Below, piece by piece: positions 35,584 through 46,535 of a stretch of DNA of 64,000 bases (position 1 is the first letter of the stretch; every line of letters starts with the position of its first letter). The position numbers and the translations under genes were made by a program. Location of the stretch: the NCBI RefSeq assembly GCF_932294415.1, contig NC_065535.1, positions 9,027,001 through 9,091,000 of the forward strand, given 5' to 3'. The notes beneath the pieces were generated by a model that saw only the letters and a list, made by a program, of their open reading frames with translations, was not told where the DNA came from and searched no databases. Source of the stretch: Quercus robur (lineage: Eukaryota; Streptophyta; Magnoliopsida; Fagales; Fagaceae).

Positions 35584-36089
35584 TGATGATGTCTGAATCG
35601 TCAGTCAAGTGTGATCGTCCAGATTGGAGTCGTCCTCAGCCAACCCGACCCTGAAAAATGAGTAAGGAAAAGAAGAGATGTGGGTCACCGGTGTGGTGCC
35701 TGCCATAAAGCCTTCGATGCCAAAGTCAGAAAAATCGGCGAAGGAAATGTTAAGAAATTAGTATTCAAGAGCTAGAGTATTACTTTGTATATGTACCTCT
35801 CTTTTGGATTTCATGGCTATATATTCGTGTACACAGGTGCCTCCTCCTAGCCGTTGGTGGAGCCTTAATGGTGACTTTATTCTCTCCTGGTAACGCCTCT
35901 GTAGGGTGTTAATGGTGGGTTATCCTCCCAACGGTATGGAGGCTAATCATTACTTTATAACGGTTCATTAATGAGCAAGGATGTATTTGTTCGTCCTTGT
36001 TTGGCGACCATTACTGGCTGGACGAATCTGGGAATCCTCTTCGTCCTTGTCCATGATTGTGGACGACGATAATATGATCGGGTCTATCA
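35584..36089 (-). repeat. 5' LTR of the Ty3-type element
   Basis: 506 bp, ending GGGTCTATCA on the + strand. In minus orientation it starts TGATAGACCC and ends CATCATCA, directly followed by the primer site TTTGGCGCCATC. Confidence 0.92.
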
Positions 36090-36094
36090 ATAAC

Positions 36095-36920
36095 TATTAA
36101 ATATTAATAGTTATATGAGTAAAAGCACATGACGATATTCATTTGCATAGCCTTGTAGTGGGTTGGAGGATAGGAAAATTTTGTCCATTCTCACTAGGTG
36201 CCTGGGCGCCCTGCATCCTGTGATCCATGGAGTTGCTGTTGTACCTTCTGTCTTAGGCAATTTTGAAATAACTTATACCCTATAGTGGAATAATTTGAAG
36301 GGCCTTTGAATATTTCACTATCTATGTTTGAAATGATTACAAATTGTTCGGCAAGCATACATAGTGACAAAAAGTGAAATTCCGAAAATTCATCTTAGAG
36401 TGCGCAGGGCTTCTCTTTAGAAACTTTTAATAGCAGTTTGGATGCATTTGCTGACAAGGTGGGTGAAAGAGTGTGCAGGACTTCCTCTTTAGAAACTTTT
36501 AGTTGCATTTTGGCTGCATTTGCTGGCAAGGTGGGTAAATTTGAAACTAAGTGAGGAAAGCTTCTTGTGGCCACTCGTTAGGTTTGGACTCAGTTCCCTT
36601 GCAATTTCCCTGGAATTTATAAAAGCTCCATATGTAATTTTATTGAATCAGTGAACCTTGTCAAAATGAAAGAGAAAAAAAATGAATGAGCTCTATGTCA
36701 AATGGCACCTCCTTTGCTGCATTATGGAGAGATAAAAAAAAAACTGTTATTAAAAAAAAAAAAAAAAAAAAACTAATTACAAAGACCCCAGAACACAAAA
36801 CTTTAATTTTATTTTAATATAATCATTGTAGATCCAGGTATACATTTTCTAAGAACAAATAATTGTTTGTGATTGTTAATTTCTAGCAATGCTAATAGAG
36901 CCTGCTGAATTGTTGTGTAG
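36095..36920. other. Intron remainder before the last MBL exon
   Basis: No gene was recognised. A diverged ~75-bp direct repeat (CTTTAGAAACTTTTA...TGCATTTGCTG) lies near 36415-36540, and an A-run near 36755. Confidence 0.5.
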
Positions 36921-37145
36921 GCATTTTCGATCCAGAAGTTCCAGAAAACTTGTGGGCTGTATATCCTTGCCCGATGGATTTGGGCATACCTTAGTAAGGG
37001 TCTCCAGTTAAATTATCAGAAGCTATGGACATCTAAATTATTTGTTGCTGGTGCAGTGGCTAGCTTTGCTGTTCTGTGCTCAATAAGTTCAGTGCTAAAT
37101 AAGAGCCATAAGGGCAAAAAATCTGGACCTCGGTTTCAGATGTAA
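36921..37145 (+). pseudogene. MBL-fold hydrolase last exon with membrane segment and stop
   Basis: After TTGTGTAG the exon encodes FSIQKFQKTCGLYILARWIW, then a hydrophobic stretch LFVAGAVASFAVLCSISSVL that would span a membrane, and a basic tail KSHKGKKSGPRFQM before TAA. There is no lesion. It lies 9.4 kb beyond the previous exon only because the Ty3 element sits between them. Confidence 0.88.
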
Positions 37146-38129
37146 TCTAAGTATATATCAGTAATTACTAATTAGTCTATTCATATTGTATTGTAGAGGA
37201 GGATTTTCCAGAAGTTCATGGAACAGGGTCTTAATGGTTGGTTTATACTTGAGATGATGCTATGGTAAATGTCATTGGTGTTTACAATTTTAGACCTCCT
37301 TCATTGTTTTGCTGTGTTGTGAAGCATATACGAAGAGTGAGTCCGTAGATGATATAAATAAGAATGTGAAAATTTATATGTAATTGGTTTGGTGGTAAAT
37401 TTTAGAGCTCCTTAAAAGGGACTGACACCCCTGTCTCATAATTAAGGAGCGTTGCTCATTGATAATAAGACTAGATTGTGAAAAGTCAAGAATAGAACTG
37501 AGCAGTCTCTCTCTTTCTCTCTCTAAGAAAAGAAAAAGAAAAGAGGTAAAAATCAACATGAAAAACTGCTCTGTTTTTTTCTCTTCTAGACTCGTGTTTT
37601 ATGTAAAACGGGTTCCAAGCTTGATCTTTAATTCTCGGAAGTTATCCATATGTCTCTTTAACCTGCGTTTCTGCAACCAAACTCGTGATATTTATGATCT
37701 CTCTCCCCCCTACTTCTCTCGTGTATGTGAGCTTGTGAACTCCAAGGCCCATTATTTCCTCCATACCATAACGTTTTAGGCTTTCTACCCTTCACACTAT
37801 TCCTGGCACTTCCCATGTGCCCTTGCTTAACCTTGCTCGAATCAAGCCTTTTTTAGACCCTGTCCATTGTCTAGCTTCATAGCTTAAAAACACTTCTGAA
37901 GACTTCCTTTTGCATAAATGAAGAAAACTATTTCCGAGCTTTTGCTTATACTGTAAGCTAGAGAAAGAGATGAAGCAGTGTAAGATCACTGTGTTTGTAG
38001 AACAACTTTCCATACGTATTAAAAGAGTTAAGAGGAAGGAGTTTACATATCACAACCACCATATTCTTTTGTTTGTCACTGGCGTTTTTCATAATGACAC
38101 TAGGAATGTTCATCAACAATCGTGCTAGG
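37146..38129. other. Spacer between the two + strand pseudogenes
   Basis: It probably starts with the 3' UTR of the MBL gene. No other gene was recognised. The ORFs here have no recognisable domain. Confidence 0.4.
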
Positions 38130-38264
38130 AAATTCCTATCCCCAGATGAGTTTTACTTCCCCTAACTGTCTGCATTTTATCCATAGTCACCCAGGCCTTC
38201 ATATTCTTATTTTCTTTGCAATTCTTCTTCGTCTGCTCCTTCCTTGCACCCATTTCAATTATCA

Positions 38265-38562
38265 AATGGAAGTAGAGGTTTGAGAGATTGGGTTGCTCCC
38301 AATTAGCTATCACATTCAATGCGCGATAAGGAGTTAATGTGGCTAGCCTCAATGGTGCCAACTATTGAAAAATACCCTTACAATCGGACGCGAAAGGTGG
38401 CATTCATGTTCTTAACTAGAGGAAAATTGCCCTTGGGACCATTATAGGAAAAGTTCTTAGGGACATGCAGGGCTCTACTCAATTTACCTCCATACTTCAC
38501 CAGACATCACTGAAGAACCACCAGAATCCTCAGTGTTCTACAAGTGCAGGATACCAAGCAAG
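38265..38562 (+). pseudogene. Core-2/I transferase first recognisable exon
   Basis: It encodes the stem and start of the catalytic domain and ends ESSVFYKCRIPSK at donor GTTAGA (38563). Two in-frame TAG codons (38304 and 38445; the second replaces a conserved Trp) and one frameshift are present. Confidence 0.85.
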
Positions 38563-38665
38563 GTTAGAAATTTATATTGCCCTATCCCAAATTAAAAACC
38601 TACCAAGACATGAACCAAGCCAAGTTTTTTCCTCCATTCATTTTAACTGAAACTGTATTTTGCAG

Positions 38666-38898
38666 CAAGTGGAATGGGGACAAGCCACAGTGGTTGATGC
38701 AAAGAGGCGCCTATTAGCTAATGCCCTACTTGATTTCTCCAACGACAAATTTGTGTTACTCTCTGAAACATGCATTCCTTTATTCAATTTTACAACAATT
38801 TACAACTACCTGATCAACTCTAACCATAGTTTTGTTGGCTCAATTGATGATCCAAGAAAGATGGGCTGCGGCCGTTACAATAAACGTATGTGGCCAAC
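38666..38898 (+). pseudogene. Core-2/I transferase second exon, left part
   Basis: After TTTTGCAG the frame runs cleanly from QVEWGQATVVDAKRRLL to GRYNKRMWPT, where the hAT element interrupts it. The first copy of the TSD TGGCCAAC is at 38891-38898. Confidence 0.9.
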
Positions 38899-39207
38899 CA
38901 GGGCCGGCTGAATGGTGGAGCAACAAATGCGGTCGCCTAAGCCCCAAGTAAAAAAAAGGCCTCCAAATTTTAACTAATATGGTTATTTATAATCAATAAA
39001 TAAAATATTTTTTTTTACTAGATGAAAAACAAATAAAAAAATAGAGAAAAATGCAATGTCCACAGTATTTTTCATAACATTTTTACAACTAATGCTAAGT
39101 TGCAAGTTGTTACAGCCTATTGTTGATGGCAAAAAAATAATTATAATGATATTTTCAAATAGAAAACAAAAAACAGTTTAAAATCTAGGATTTGTTGTAA
39201 AAAATAT

Positions 39208-40319
39208 TGTAAGGTTGAATTTATTCAATCATCTAATTGGCTTTATTCCCTGCCAAATTTGCTTGTATTTCAGCATTTAGTAACCCTGTATTTAGGTGGG
39301 TTTGTTGTAAGGGTAGTGAGTGAGATAGAGTGAAGTTTGCTCAAGAGTGTGCAAGAAAACAGAGACTCGCGGCTTGGCCTCGCAGGTGACTCGCGGGTGA
39401 CTCGCGGCTGCAAGCTGCCAAACGCAGCACACGTGCCAAGCATGCCGGAAGATGAACAGTCATGCTAGCTGGAGCACTACAGGACAAAACAGGACAACTG
39501 GCCATACGGTTATCTCGCGACTGGATCTCGCGACTTAGTCAAGCCGCGAGGTCAAGCCGCGAGCCACCCCTGTTTTGTAAATCCTGACGTTTCACATTCC
39601 TCTCCCTCTCCAGTATAAATACCCCTTTTACCCACAAATGTAAGAGAGCTTCCAGAGAGAATTTTGAGAGAGAAACCCTAAAGAAAAACAAGATTGATTC
39701 ACTCACAATCTATACATTAGAGTCTCTTTAAATTCCTCAACTCTCTTCCTCTCCATTGTCAAATCCTTGAGAGACATTTTACCAAATCTTGTTCTCATCA
39801 TATTCATTACTGTGAGAGGGTTGTTTGAATTTCTGGGAAGCAGTTAGGAAGGAACTAATCTTCATTGGTTGATGCTACGGTCTAGTAGCGGAATCCGGAA
39901 AACTAGAAAAGAAAAAGGTTCGGCGCAACCTCGTTGGAGCAAGAAGCTTGGAGGGCTTAGGTGCACTGGGTAGATTAGGCTTGGAGGGTCTATTGCTGTC
40001 CATGTATCCCAACTATATTTTCTAGTGGATTGTTTATCGCTTGGAGGGCGGCGGAGAGGTTTTACGCCGAGGGCTTCGGTTTCCTCTTCGATAACACATC
40101 GCGTGTTGTCTTTGTGTTTGCATCTTCCTTCTTCTTTATCTTTGCCTTTTTATCTGTGGGTTGTGATTTTAATTTGGCTTAGATAGTTTTACCAATTTCA
40201 TATTATAGCTTATGTTAATTTTCCGCACACTAGTTGTTTGACATAATGCTTGAATTGGTTAAGTTGTAATTTGAGGGTCTAAACGTTCAAGGGTGTTTAT
40301 ACACATATTTGAACTTTCA
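39208..40319 (+). repeat. 5' LTR of the gag-only element
   Basis: 1112 bp. It has a TATA box (TATAAATA at 39614) about 400 bp in, then a leader rich in AGAGAGA. Just before the TATA box is a cluster of TCGCGA/CCGCGAG motifs (39361-39570). Confidence 0.93.
39614..39621 (+). promoter_or_regulatory. TATA box in the 5' LTR
   Basis: TATAAATA follows CTCTCCAG and precedes a leader of CCCCTTTTACCC type. The same box is at 46931-46938 in the 3' LTR. Confidence 0.7.
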
Positions 40320-40337
40320 TTTGGTATCGGGGTGGGT
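40320..40337 (+). promoter_or_regulatory. Primer-binding site of the gag-only element
   Basis: TTTGGTATCGGGGTGGG lies directly after the LTR end. TGGTATC is the usual core for initiator-Met tRNA priming in plant LTR elements. Confidence 0.7.
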
Positions 40338-40388
40338 ACACTTTTATTGGTTTCAATACCATTGTGTGATCCTTGACTCCCTTTTGAG

Positions 40389-42358
40389 ATGGATCGGTCT
40401 CAATCCCTAAATGCACCTCCATATTTTGATGGTAATAATTATGCTTTTTGGAAGGTTCGCATGAGAGCTTTTCTGTGTTCTATTGATGAATCTGTTTGGG
40501 ATGCTGTTGAGATTGGTTGGACCAGACCTAAGGCAGCCAAATCCACTGGGATAAGGCAGCACTCGCTGCATCTAATGCTAACAGTAAAGCCCTCAATGCT
40601 ATTTTCTGTGGTGTGTCTCCAGATGAATTTCATGGGATTTCTCACATTACCATTGCCAAAGAAGCATGGGAGATATTGGAAACCACCTATGACGGCACGA
40701 AGAAAGTGAAAGACACCAAGTTGCAAATGCTGACCACTCGGTTTGAGGAGCTCAAAATGAGTGAGGGTGAATCCTTTGACTCTTTCTATGGGAAGTTAAA
40801 TGAGGTGGTTGTCAGCAAGTTTAATTTGGGAGAGAAAACGGAGGACTCTAAAATTGTAAGGAAGATCCTTCGATCTTTGCCGGAAAGTTTTCGTGCTAAA
40901 GTGATAGCGATTGAAGAGAGCAAGGACCTTGATGACATCAAAGTCCAGGAGCTAGTTGGTTATCTTCAGACTTATGAGATGTCGCTGCCCAATCAATGGA
41001 AGAGTAAATCTCTTGCTCTTAATACCATTAATGAGAAGGTGGAAGATCAAGATTCATCGGGAGAAGATGTGGTTGACAAAGATGTTGCATACCTTGTCAA
41101 AAATTTCAGAAAATTCTTGAAATTCAAAAATAATGGCAAATTTGGTGATAAAGGAAAATTCCAAAGTTCAGGAAGGGAGAAAAAGGACTTCAAAAGGAAA
41201 GATGGAAAAGAATCTCAACCTACACAAGGTGTCACTTGTTTCGAATGTAATGGGCATGGACACTTTAAGAAGGAATGTCTGAATTATTTGAAATCGAAAG
41301 GCAAAGTGTATGCCACGACATTGAGTGACTCGGATTCATCTGACTCAGAATCTGAAGAAAGCTGTGATGGAGAGGGGAACTACTCAGCTTTTATGACTAT
41401 TGCTTATGTTGAGTCTTCAGACGAGTTGAATCTGCTTGTACGAGACCTTGGAGAACATAGTGATGAAGAATCACTGGGAATTGTTGAAGAATCAGATGCT
41501 GAAGAAGATGAAAGCACAGCCAATCTTCAAGAGAATTATAACTCACTCCTGGAGAAGTCGGGTGAGTACACAAGGGTGGTCAAGGCTGCTGTGAGAAAAA
41601 TGAAGAAGGCAGAGGAGGATTACAAAAGTCTCCTAATCTGATATAGGGATGCCAAATGTGAGATAGAAACACTGAATGGTGAGTTGTCCGAAACTTACAC
41701 AAAAGTGAGATTTCTTAAGCAAGAGGTTGTGCAAGCTAATGCTAAAATAGAGAGGGTCACCACCAAGAAGCTAGATGATGTTATTTCATCTCAAAAAAGC
41801 TTTTCAGACAAATCCGGGTTGGGATATACCGGAGGAAGTAGCTCATCTGGAAATATCACTAAAGAAGTGAAGTTTGTAAAAGCTAAAGATCCAGTTGTAG
41901 TTGACCTTACTGCTGAGAAGCTCAAGATGAAGGAGAAGAAGAATGTGGAGAACAAACGGTTGTTGAATCCCTGTAATCAGTATGTGGGCAGGTCTGAATC
42001 TCGTGCCAAGTCACGCCCACGACCACAAAGAGGTCCTAGAGCAACTTATGTGTGTCATTATTGCGGACATCAAGGGCATACTCGACCAAATTGCCAAAAG
42101 CTGAGAGCAAAGAATAGTGCAACTCCTCAAAGGTCAGGAGGACCTAGAAATGATAGAAGAAATTGGGCAGGTGAACAATCTAGAGATCAGAATGGTGATC
42201 CCGGAATGATGAACGTGATGAAGATGATTGGTGCATTCACCAACTGCTTGGAAAGCTTCTCACGAAGGTTTGAAAGCCCTAACTCCCGTACCCAATCCTA
42301 TAAGGAAATCACCCCAAACGCAAGTGACATGTGGGTGAAAAAGGGTACTCATGCATAA
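40389..42358 (+). pseudogene. Retrotransposon gag, UBN2/DUF4219-type, two CCHC knuckles, broken
   Basis: ATG at 40389 starts MDRSQSLNAPPYFDGNNYAF (DUF4219-like), and the UBN2 gag domain follows with ITIAKEAWEILETTYDGT and KILRSLPESFRAKV. The first knuckle is CFECNGHGHFKKEC (about 41238-41280). An acidic Ser/Asp/Glu-rich stretch and a coiled-coil-like segment follow, then a second knuckle CHYCGHQGHTRPNC (about 42052-42093). A one-base loss near 40551 and a TGA at 41639 break the frame. A gag with a second, far C-terminal knuckle is longer than usual. The protein would bind element RNA. Confidence 0.88.
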
Positions 42359-43825
42359 GCATTACAACATGTCCATGCATTAATACTTCCTGTGCTTTGT
42401 GATGATGTTTGTTTGTTTGCTTGGTGTTTTTGCTGTTGGTTGGTTTGCTTGTCTACTTGTGCATACTTTTAATTTATTTCGTTTTTGATCAATCTTTTTC
42501 TTCTAGTGTCAAAAATCCAAAAATCACATAAAAATTAGAAAATCAAAATGTTTGATTGACATTGTTGAGCTTTTGTCTTAAAACCTGTTTTACCTTGTAC
42601 CTTTGTGCTAATGGCTTTGTGCATTTTCGAACATTGCTTGTTTCTTTGCACTCGTATCATTGTGGGAGAAATCTTGAAATCTATGTGATTGTTGTAAATA
42701 GATCTTCAAACTTGTCATGAATGATTAGTGAATGGTTATGATGATCTTGAAACATGCATAGACTTGTGTCTATATATCTTCCCACTCTTTATTTTTGTTT
42801 TTACTTAAAAGAGCTCACCAAATGTAAATCTCCAAATGAAAAGAGATATTGAGCTGCAAAAGCCTGTCGCACATTCTAGTATTCGACTAGGAAAAATGGT
42901 AAGCGACCATTATATTAAAATGAATGTTTATTCAAAAAGCCAAAGGCTTGTTCATTAAAGTGAAATATCAAATATCACTCTCACAATGAGAGGTGATTGC
43001 CTCAAAAGATCAAAATGATCAAATGTTATAATTGAAAGTGGAGTCAAATGTAAAGTTCCAAGTTATGTTATCAAGTTTTGTGGGAGGTCATATATACATA
43101 TTTCTATAATTGAGATGGGTCACATGATCTAGTGCTAATTGTGTATGCCTTGGTTGAATTAATCATTGAAGTTTCACATTAGACTAAGAACTATCTCATT
43201 GTTGATATCCACACACAACACACAAGTTTATGTTCAATAAATGCCATATTTATTTGTGTGATTGTACTTGATGAAATGTGTTTTCACATGCTCAATCTTT
43301 GTTAATTCAAGCACAAAAAGATTTTTGAGTGTTTTAGGTGTTTTTGGAAAGTATTTTGTTTGAAAAATCTGAAAATTTCAAAAATCCAGTTTTGCCTTGT
43401 TTTGGCGGCTCAGTCGTAGGTAAGTCAAGTCGCGAGCCTCTGTCGCGTCTTCGCGGGTCATTTTTGGTGACTTGTTCGCGAGTGGAAGGTCCAATCGCGA
43501 GGGTTACTCAGAGATTTTTGTGGCTCAGCTCGCGACTCTCTCGCGGGTAGACCTTCCAGTAGCGAAAAACACTTAGAAAAATTTTTCAAACTTTTGTCTT
43601 TGAGTGTTTTGGCGACTTGAACCGGCGACTTGTTGGCGACTCTCTTAAGTCGCGAAAAACGCGTGTTTGGCAAAAATAGGGGCAGTTTTTAAATCTTTTT
43701 TAGTTTTTCCCTCGAACTTTTGTGACTGTTCATCTTCTCTCTAAACTGTCTCATTCCCAAACGCTCCGTGTACCCATTTTCAAACCTCATTGGTGTTTCA
43801 TTTCTTATCCAAATCATCAAGAAAA
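42359..43825 (+). other. Non-coding interior of the gag-only element with a CGCG-rich block
   Basis: No pol domain in any frame. At 43410-43665 lies a dense set of TCGCGA, CGCGAG and CGCGGGT motifs like those in the LTRs. The stretch after it (43700-43826) looks like a leader ending at a donor-like AAAAGGTATG. Confidence 0.6.
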
Positions 43826-43826
43826 G

Positions 43827-44593
43827 GTATGGGTCTTATTTTTCTCATCTTATTTTCCCTATTTCATGAATGTTTTTATTACCATTTGGATTGATATTGT
43901 GTTCGTAACATTCCTCTCTTTGTGTGTTGGGTATGACTTGTTATGTTTGTTGTTATTTTCATCCGTTTTCATGTTGAGTGGTCATAATGTGCCTTTTCAT
44001 TGTTCTGATATTTGCCTGTTGTTGATTCTGAAAATCTTTTGTTAAATGGGTTTGGTATTTATATGACTTGCTCATGTCACTTGTCTGTGTGTTGTAATTG
44101 GTTTACGGCATTGGTTTACTGTGCTTTTATGTTAACATAACGTGTGGATGTTGGCATCTTGAAAATATTCCTTTGTAACAACTTCTTTTTCTGAATGTTG
44201 TGTCTCACAGCCATATGCTCTAGTTTGGGTGCTCTGACCCTTCATTTTGAAAATTTTTCCCATGTTCATATCTTATGTGGTATGTTTTATAATATCTGTT
44301 CTTAATGTTCGAATGCTATCTTTGTTTGCATATCATGGTCATGGTAAACTGTCTCATTGACAATTCTGTTTGAATTTGTCTCTCTATGCCTTTTTGCGCT
44401 ATCTCCATTTTGCTGCACCTCTCATATTGTGCACCTTAGTTTTGATGGAAGTTTGGTTGGGTCTGCACTATCTTCAGTTTGTATTTATGTATTGAAATCT
44501 CTGTTTTTCACTTCTATTTGCATCGAATCATGTTTATATTTATCTTGTGTGGTACTGTTGTTGGTTATTTGCTGTGGGCCTATTCTCTTGCAG
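43827..44593 (+). other. Predicted 5' intron of the second ORF in the gag-only element
   Basis: A donor-like AAAAG|GTATGG at 43826/43827 and an acceptor CTCTTGCAG at 44585-44593 directly before ATG at 44594. The sequence between is T-rich, as in plant introns. This is a prediction from motifs only. Confidence 0.5.
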
Positions 44594-45739
44594 ATGTCTC
44601 GTCGATCTTCCAGGGGTAAAGACATTGTTGCTGACGATCTAGCGACACTAGTTGCTAAAAGGACTCGACTATCATCACAAGCATCTCAAGACCCCAATGA
44701 GGAGAGGTTTAGAACTCCGCTTACCTCACACATCTACTCAAACATCTTTGACAAGTCAACTCCTACAGTGGAACGGGTGGTGGAGTTTAACACCTTAGGG
44801 ACCACTTTTATCCCTCGAATCTTTGAGCAACGAGATTGGGCAAACTTGTTTGGGAACTTTGATGATCCAATGGATGAACTGGTCAAAGAATGCTTCTCCA
44901 ATGCAACTGATCTTGGAGCTGAACTTATTTTCTGGGTCAGAGGAAAAGAGTTTGGTATTTCCCCAAACTCCATCGCAGATCTTCTAGGCATCACTAGACC
45001 TCAGAATGTGGATCTAACTCCGTACGATGATCGAACTCCAGAGGTTCAAGAAATTCTACAAATCCTAGGATCCGATCATGAAGTATCCAATACAGGAACA
45101 TCCATCAGCACCGCAAAGTTTGCACCAGAGCTGACCACACTGAAGTTGATCATGTTCACTAATCTCTACCCACTGTCCAATACTACATTCGTCAATCTTG
45201 GGAGAGCTCTATTCCTTTGTGATCTTATTATAGGAGTCCCCATTGATATATGTGCTCACATCTATTACACCTTGAGGAAGTCCGCGGTTCGAACTGCAGC
45301 TAGAGGAATTATTCCATTTTGCAGTATCATCATGAAGCTCATTCTTTGTGAAGGCATCATTCCTCCCACAGATGGAAAAATGTTGACCCGTCAGCGTCCT
45401 ATTTCCATGTACACTCTTCAAGCTAGCAGAAGTCACTCCTCTAAAACACCAAGGAGTGCTCACATCTCTCCGGTTACTCCATTTGCCCCTGAGTCAGAGA
45501 CACTTGCACATACCACATCTACTTCGCATGCTGTTCATGAAGTTCCGCAAGCTAGTATTCCACAAGCACAGACTGCTCCTCATACTGTTAGTGTGGGCAA
45601 TTTACTTGAGCATATTCAGAAACGCATTGATGAGATTGTGACACTTTTCTACTCCACAAACAACCATGTTCAAATGCGTCTCGAGACTATGGAGAATCAG
45701 CTAGACGCTATTCAACAAAAGTTGGACGACAGCCTTTAG
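44594..45739 (+). CDS. Accessory ORF of the gag-only LTR element (putative plant transposon protein domain)
   Basis: This is an intact 381-residue ORF. I chose the ATG at 44594 because it follows a splice-acceptor-like CTCTTGCAG; the open frame upstream to 44357 is T-rich and intron-like. The middle (FLNLGTTFIPRIF-like FNTLGTTFIPRIFEQRDWAN, FWVRGKEFGISPNSIADLLG, LFLCDLIIGVPIDICAHIYY) resembles the domain catalogued as 'putative plant transposon protein', common in plant repeats and of unknown function. The C-terminus (LLEHIQKRIDEIV, MRLETMENQLDAIQQKLDD) is coiled-coil-like. It is not a polymerase, protease or integrase. The ORF is free of stops although gag is broken, which may mean recent activity or selection. 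Confidence 0.75.
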   Translation: MSRRSSRGKDIVADDLATLVAKRTRLSSQASQDPNEERFRTPLTSHIYSNIFDKSTPTVERVVEFNTLGTTFIPRIFEQRDWANLFGNFDDPMDELVKECFSNATDLGAELIFWVRGKEFGISPNSIADLLGITRPQNVDLTPYDDRTPEVQEILQILGSDHEVSNTGTSISTAKFAPELTTLKLIMFTNLYPLSNTTFVNLGRALFLCDLIIGVPIDICAHIYYTLRKSAVRTAARGIIPFCSIIMKLILCEGIIPPTDGKMLTRQRPISMYTLQASRSHSSKTPRSAHISPVTPFAPESETLAHTTSTSHAVHEVPQASIPQAQTAPHTVSVGNLLEHIQKRIDEIVTLFYSTNNHVQMRLETMENQLDAIQQKLDDSL

Positions 45740-46535
45740 CTATTTGTGCCAAAAAGGGGGAGAGCATTCAGTAAGGGGGAGAAAGTTCAAAGGGAAGTGT
45801 GTATAGTGATAGGGGGAGTACATACATACTTTTGTCATACTCACTTTTGTCTTAAGTCTTATCCTCTAAACTTATAGGTTTATGTTTTTGGACTATTTAA
45901 AGTTTATATGGGTTTGATACACTGTGGTTTTGGTGTATTCTTGTTTCTAACTCATAACTTATACTCTTGGTTTAATCTTTTATACATTTTGTTGATGTTA
46001 TTCAGGATATTTAGTGTTTGTACCCATGTGCTTATGTAAGCTTTTAGGGTTAATGTTTTTATGCATATTCTGTAGGCTTTATGGTTTGTACCTTGCATTT
46101 TGATTTATGTACTGTCACTCTTGTGCCCTTGTAGGATTGTTCCTAGATGCATATACTTTGCGTATTATGCATTGGTTGAGTGTTGAGCATACAAGTATCT
46201 TGCCTTGTGCTTGTTAGCTTGTATGTCCTTGTGTTCATTCCAAGTGTGAATGAGCACTATGATCACTATCTTGTGGTGTTCACTTGGTTGATCAAGCCAG
46301 ATTTGATTCTTCTCTTCATCTTTGCTTGATCACCTTTAGCTTGTTTCATATGCATTTCATGTTTTTCTGCATACAATGATCATAGTGTATTGTTGTGTTT
46401 CAGGTCCTTATGATTCAAGTGCTTCACAGCTTCTAGAGTTAGGTGTGAGTGAGTTTTGTTCAACTGTTCCCAACTCACATGTTAAGTCTAGAGTCTGTTT
46501 TAGGGTTTTGTCATGGAATAGCCAAAGGGGGAGAT
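45740..46535 (+). other. 3' non-coding part and polypurine tract of the gag-only element
   Basis: No gene. AAAAAGGGGGAGAG occurs soon after the ORF stop (45750) and AAAGGGGGAGAT again just before the 3' LTR (46523-46535). The last is the likely polypurine tract. Confidence 0.6.

Larger units (their letters stand above)
26415..36089 (-). mobile_element. Ty3-type (Tat-like) LTR retrotransposon, 9.7 kb, with an antisense gene
   Basis: Two 506-bp LTRs (26415-26920 and 35584-36089) frame an interior with gag, protease, reverse transcriptase, RNase H and integrase remnants in that order on the minus strand. The extra gene at 27663-29655 on the + strand lies between integrase and the 3' LTR. Flanks are ATAAT (26410-26414) and ATAAC (36090-36094), a 5-bp TSD with one change. 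The primer site on the minus strand reads TTTGGCGCCATCTATGGGG, and a G-rich polypurine tract (about 26922-26935) abuts the 3' LTR. LTRs differ at about 5% by eye. The coding genes are all broken. Confidence 0.93.
727..37145 (+). pseudogene. Metallo-beta-lactamase-fold hydrolase (LACTB2-like), nine recognisable exons, probably a pseudogene
   Basis: Nine exon remnants follow in the order expected for the plant LACTB2-like MBL-fold hydrolases, which carry a zinc-binding HxHxDH motif and a C-terminal membrane segment. Exons lie at 727-907, 2934-3011, 4688-4765, 20466-20551, 22050-22122, 23681-23726, 24765-24875, 25300-25474 and 36921-37145; any N-terminal exons lie left of the window. Lesions seen are a frameshift near 856-861, a one-base loss near 2977, TG instead of AG before exon 4688, a missing first base at 23681, CT instead of GT at 23727, and an extra C near 24801-24806. 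Exons 4, 5, 8 and 9 are clean. Family assignment rests on recognised conserved stretches such as APGHTDGHMA and WIPAASNVRLHVEHLA. Inference: a decayed copy. Sequencing or assembly error is the alternative, but two splice-site losses make that less likely. Confidence 0.85.

Noticed and set aside
26415-36089. Active autonomous Ty3 element
   Set aside because: All pol and gag domains have frameshifts or stops, LTRs differ at about 5% by eye, and one TSD base has changed.
39208-40319. Two unrelated copies of a gene region at 39.2-40.3 and 46.5-47.6 kb
   Set aside because: They are the two LTRs of one element, with TG...CA ends and an AATAT target duplication.
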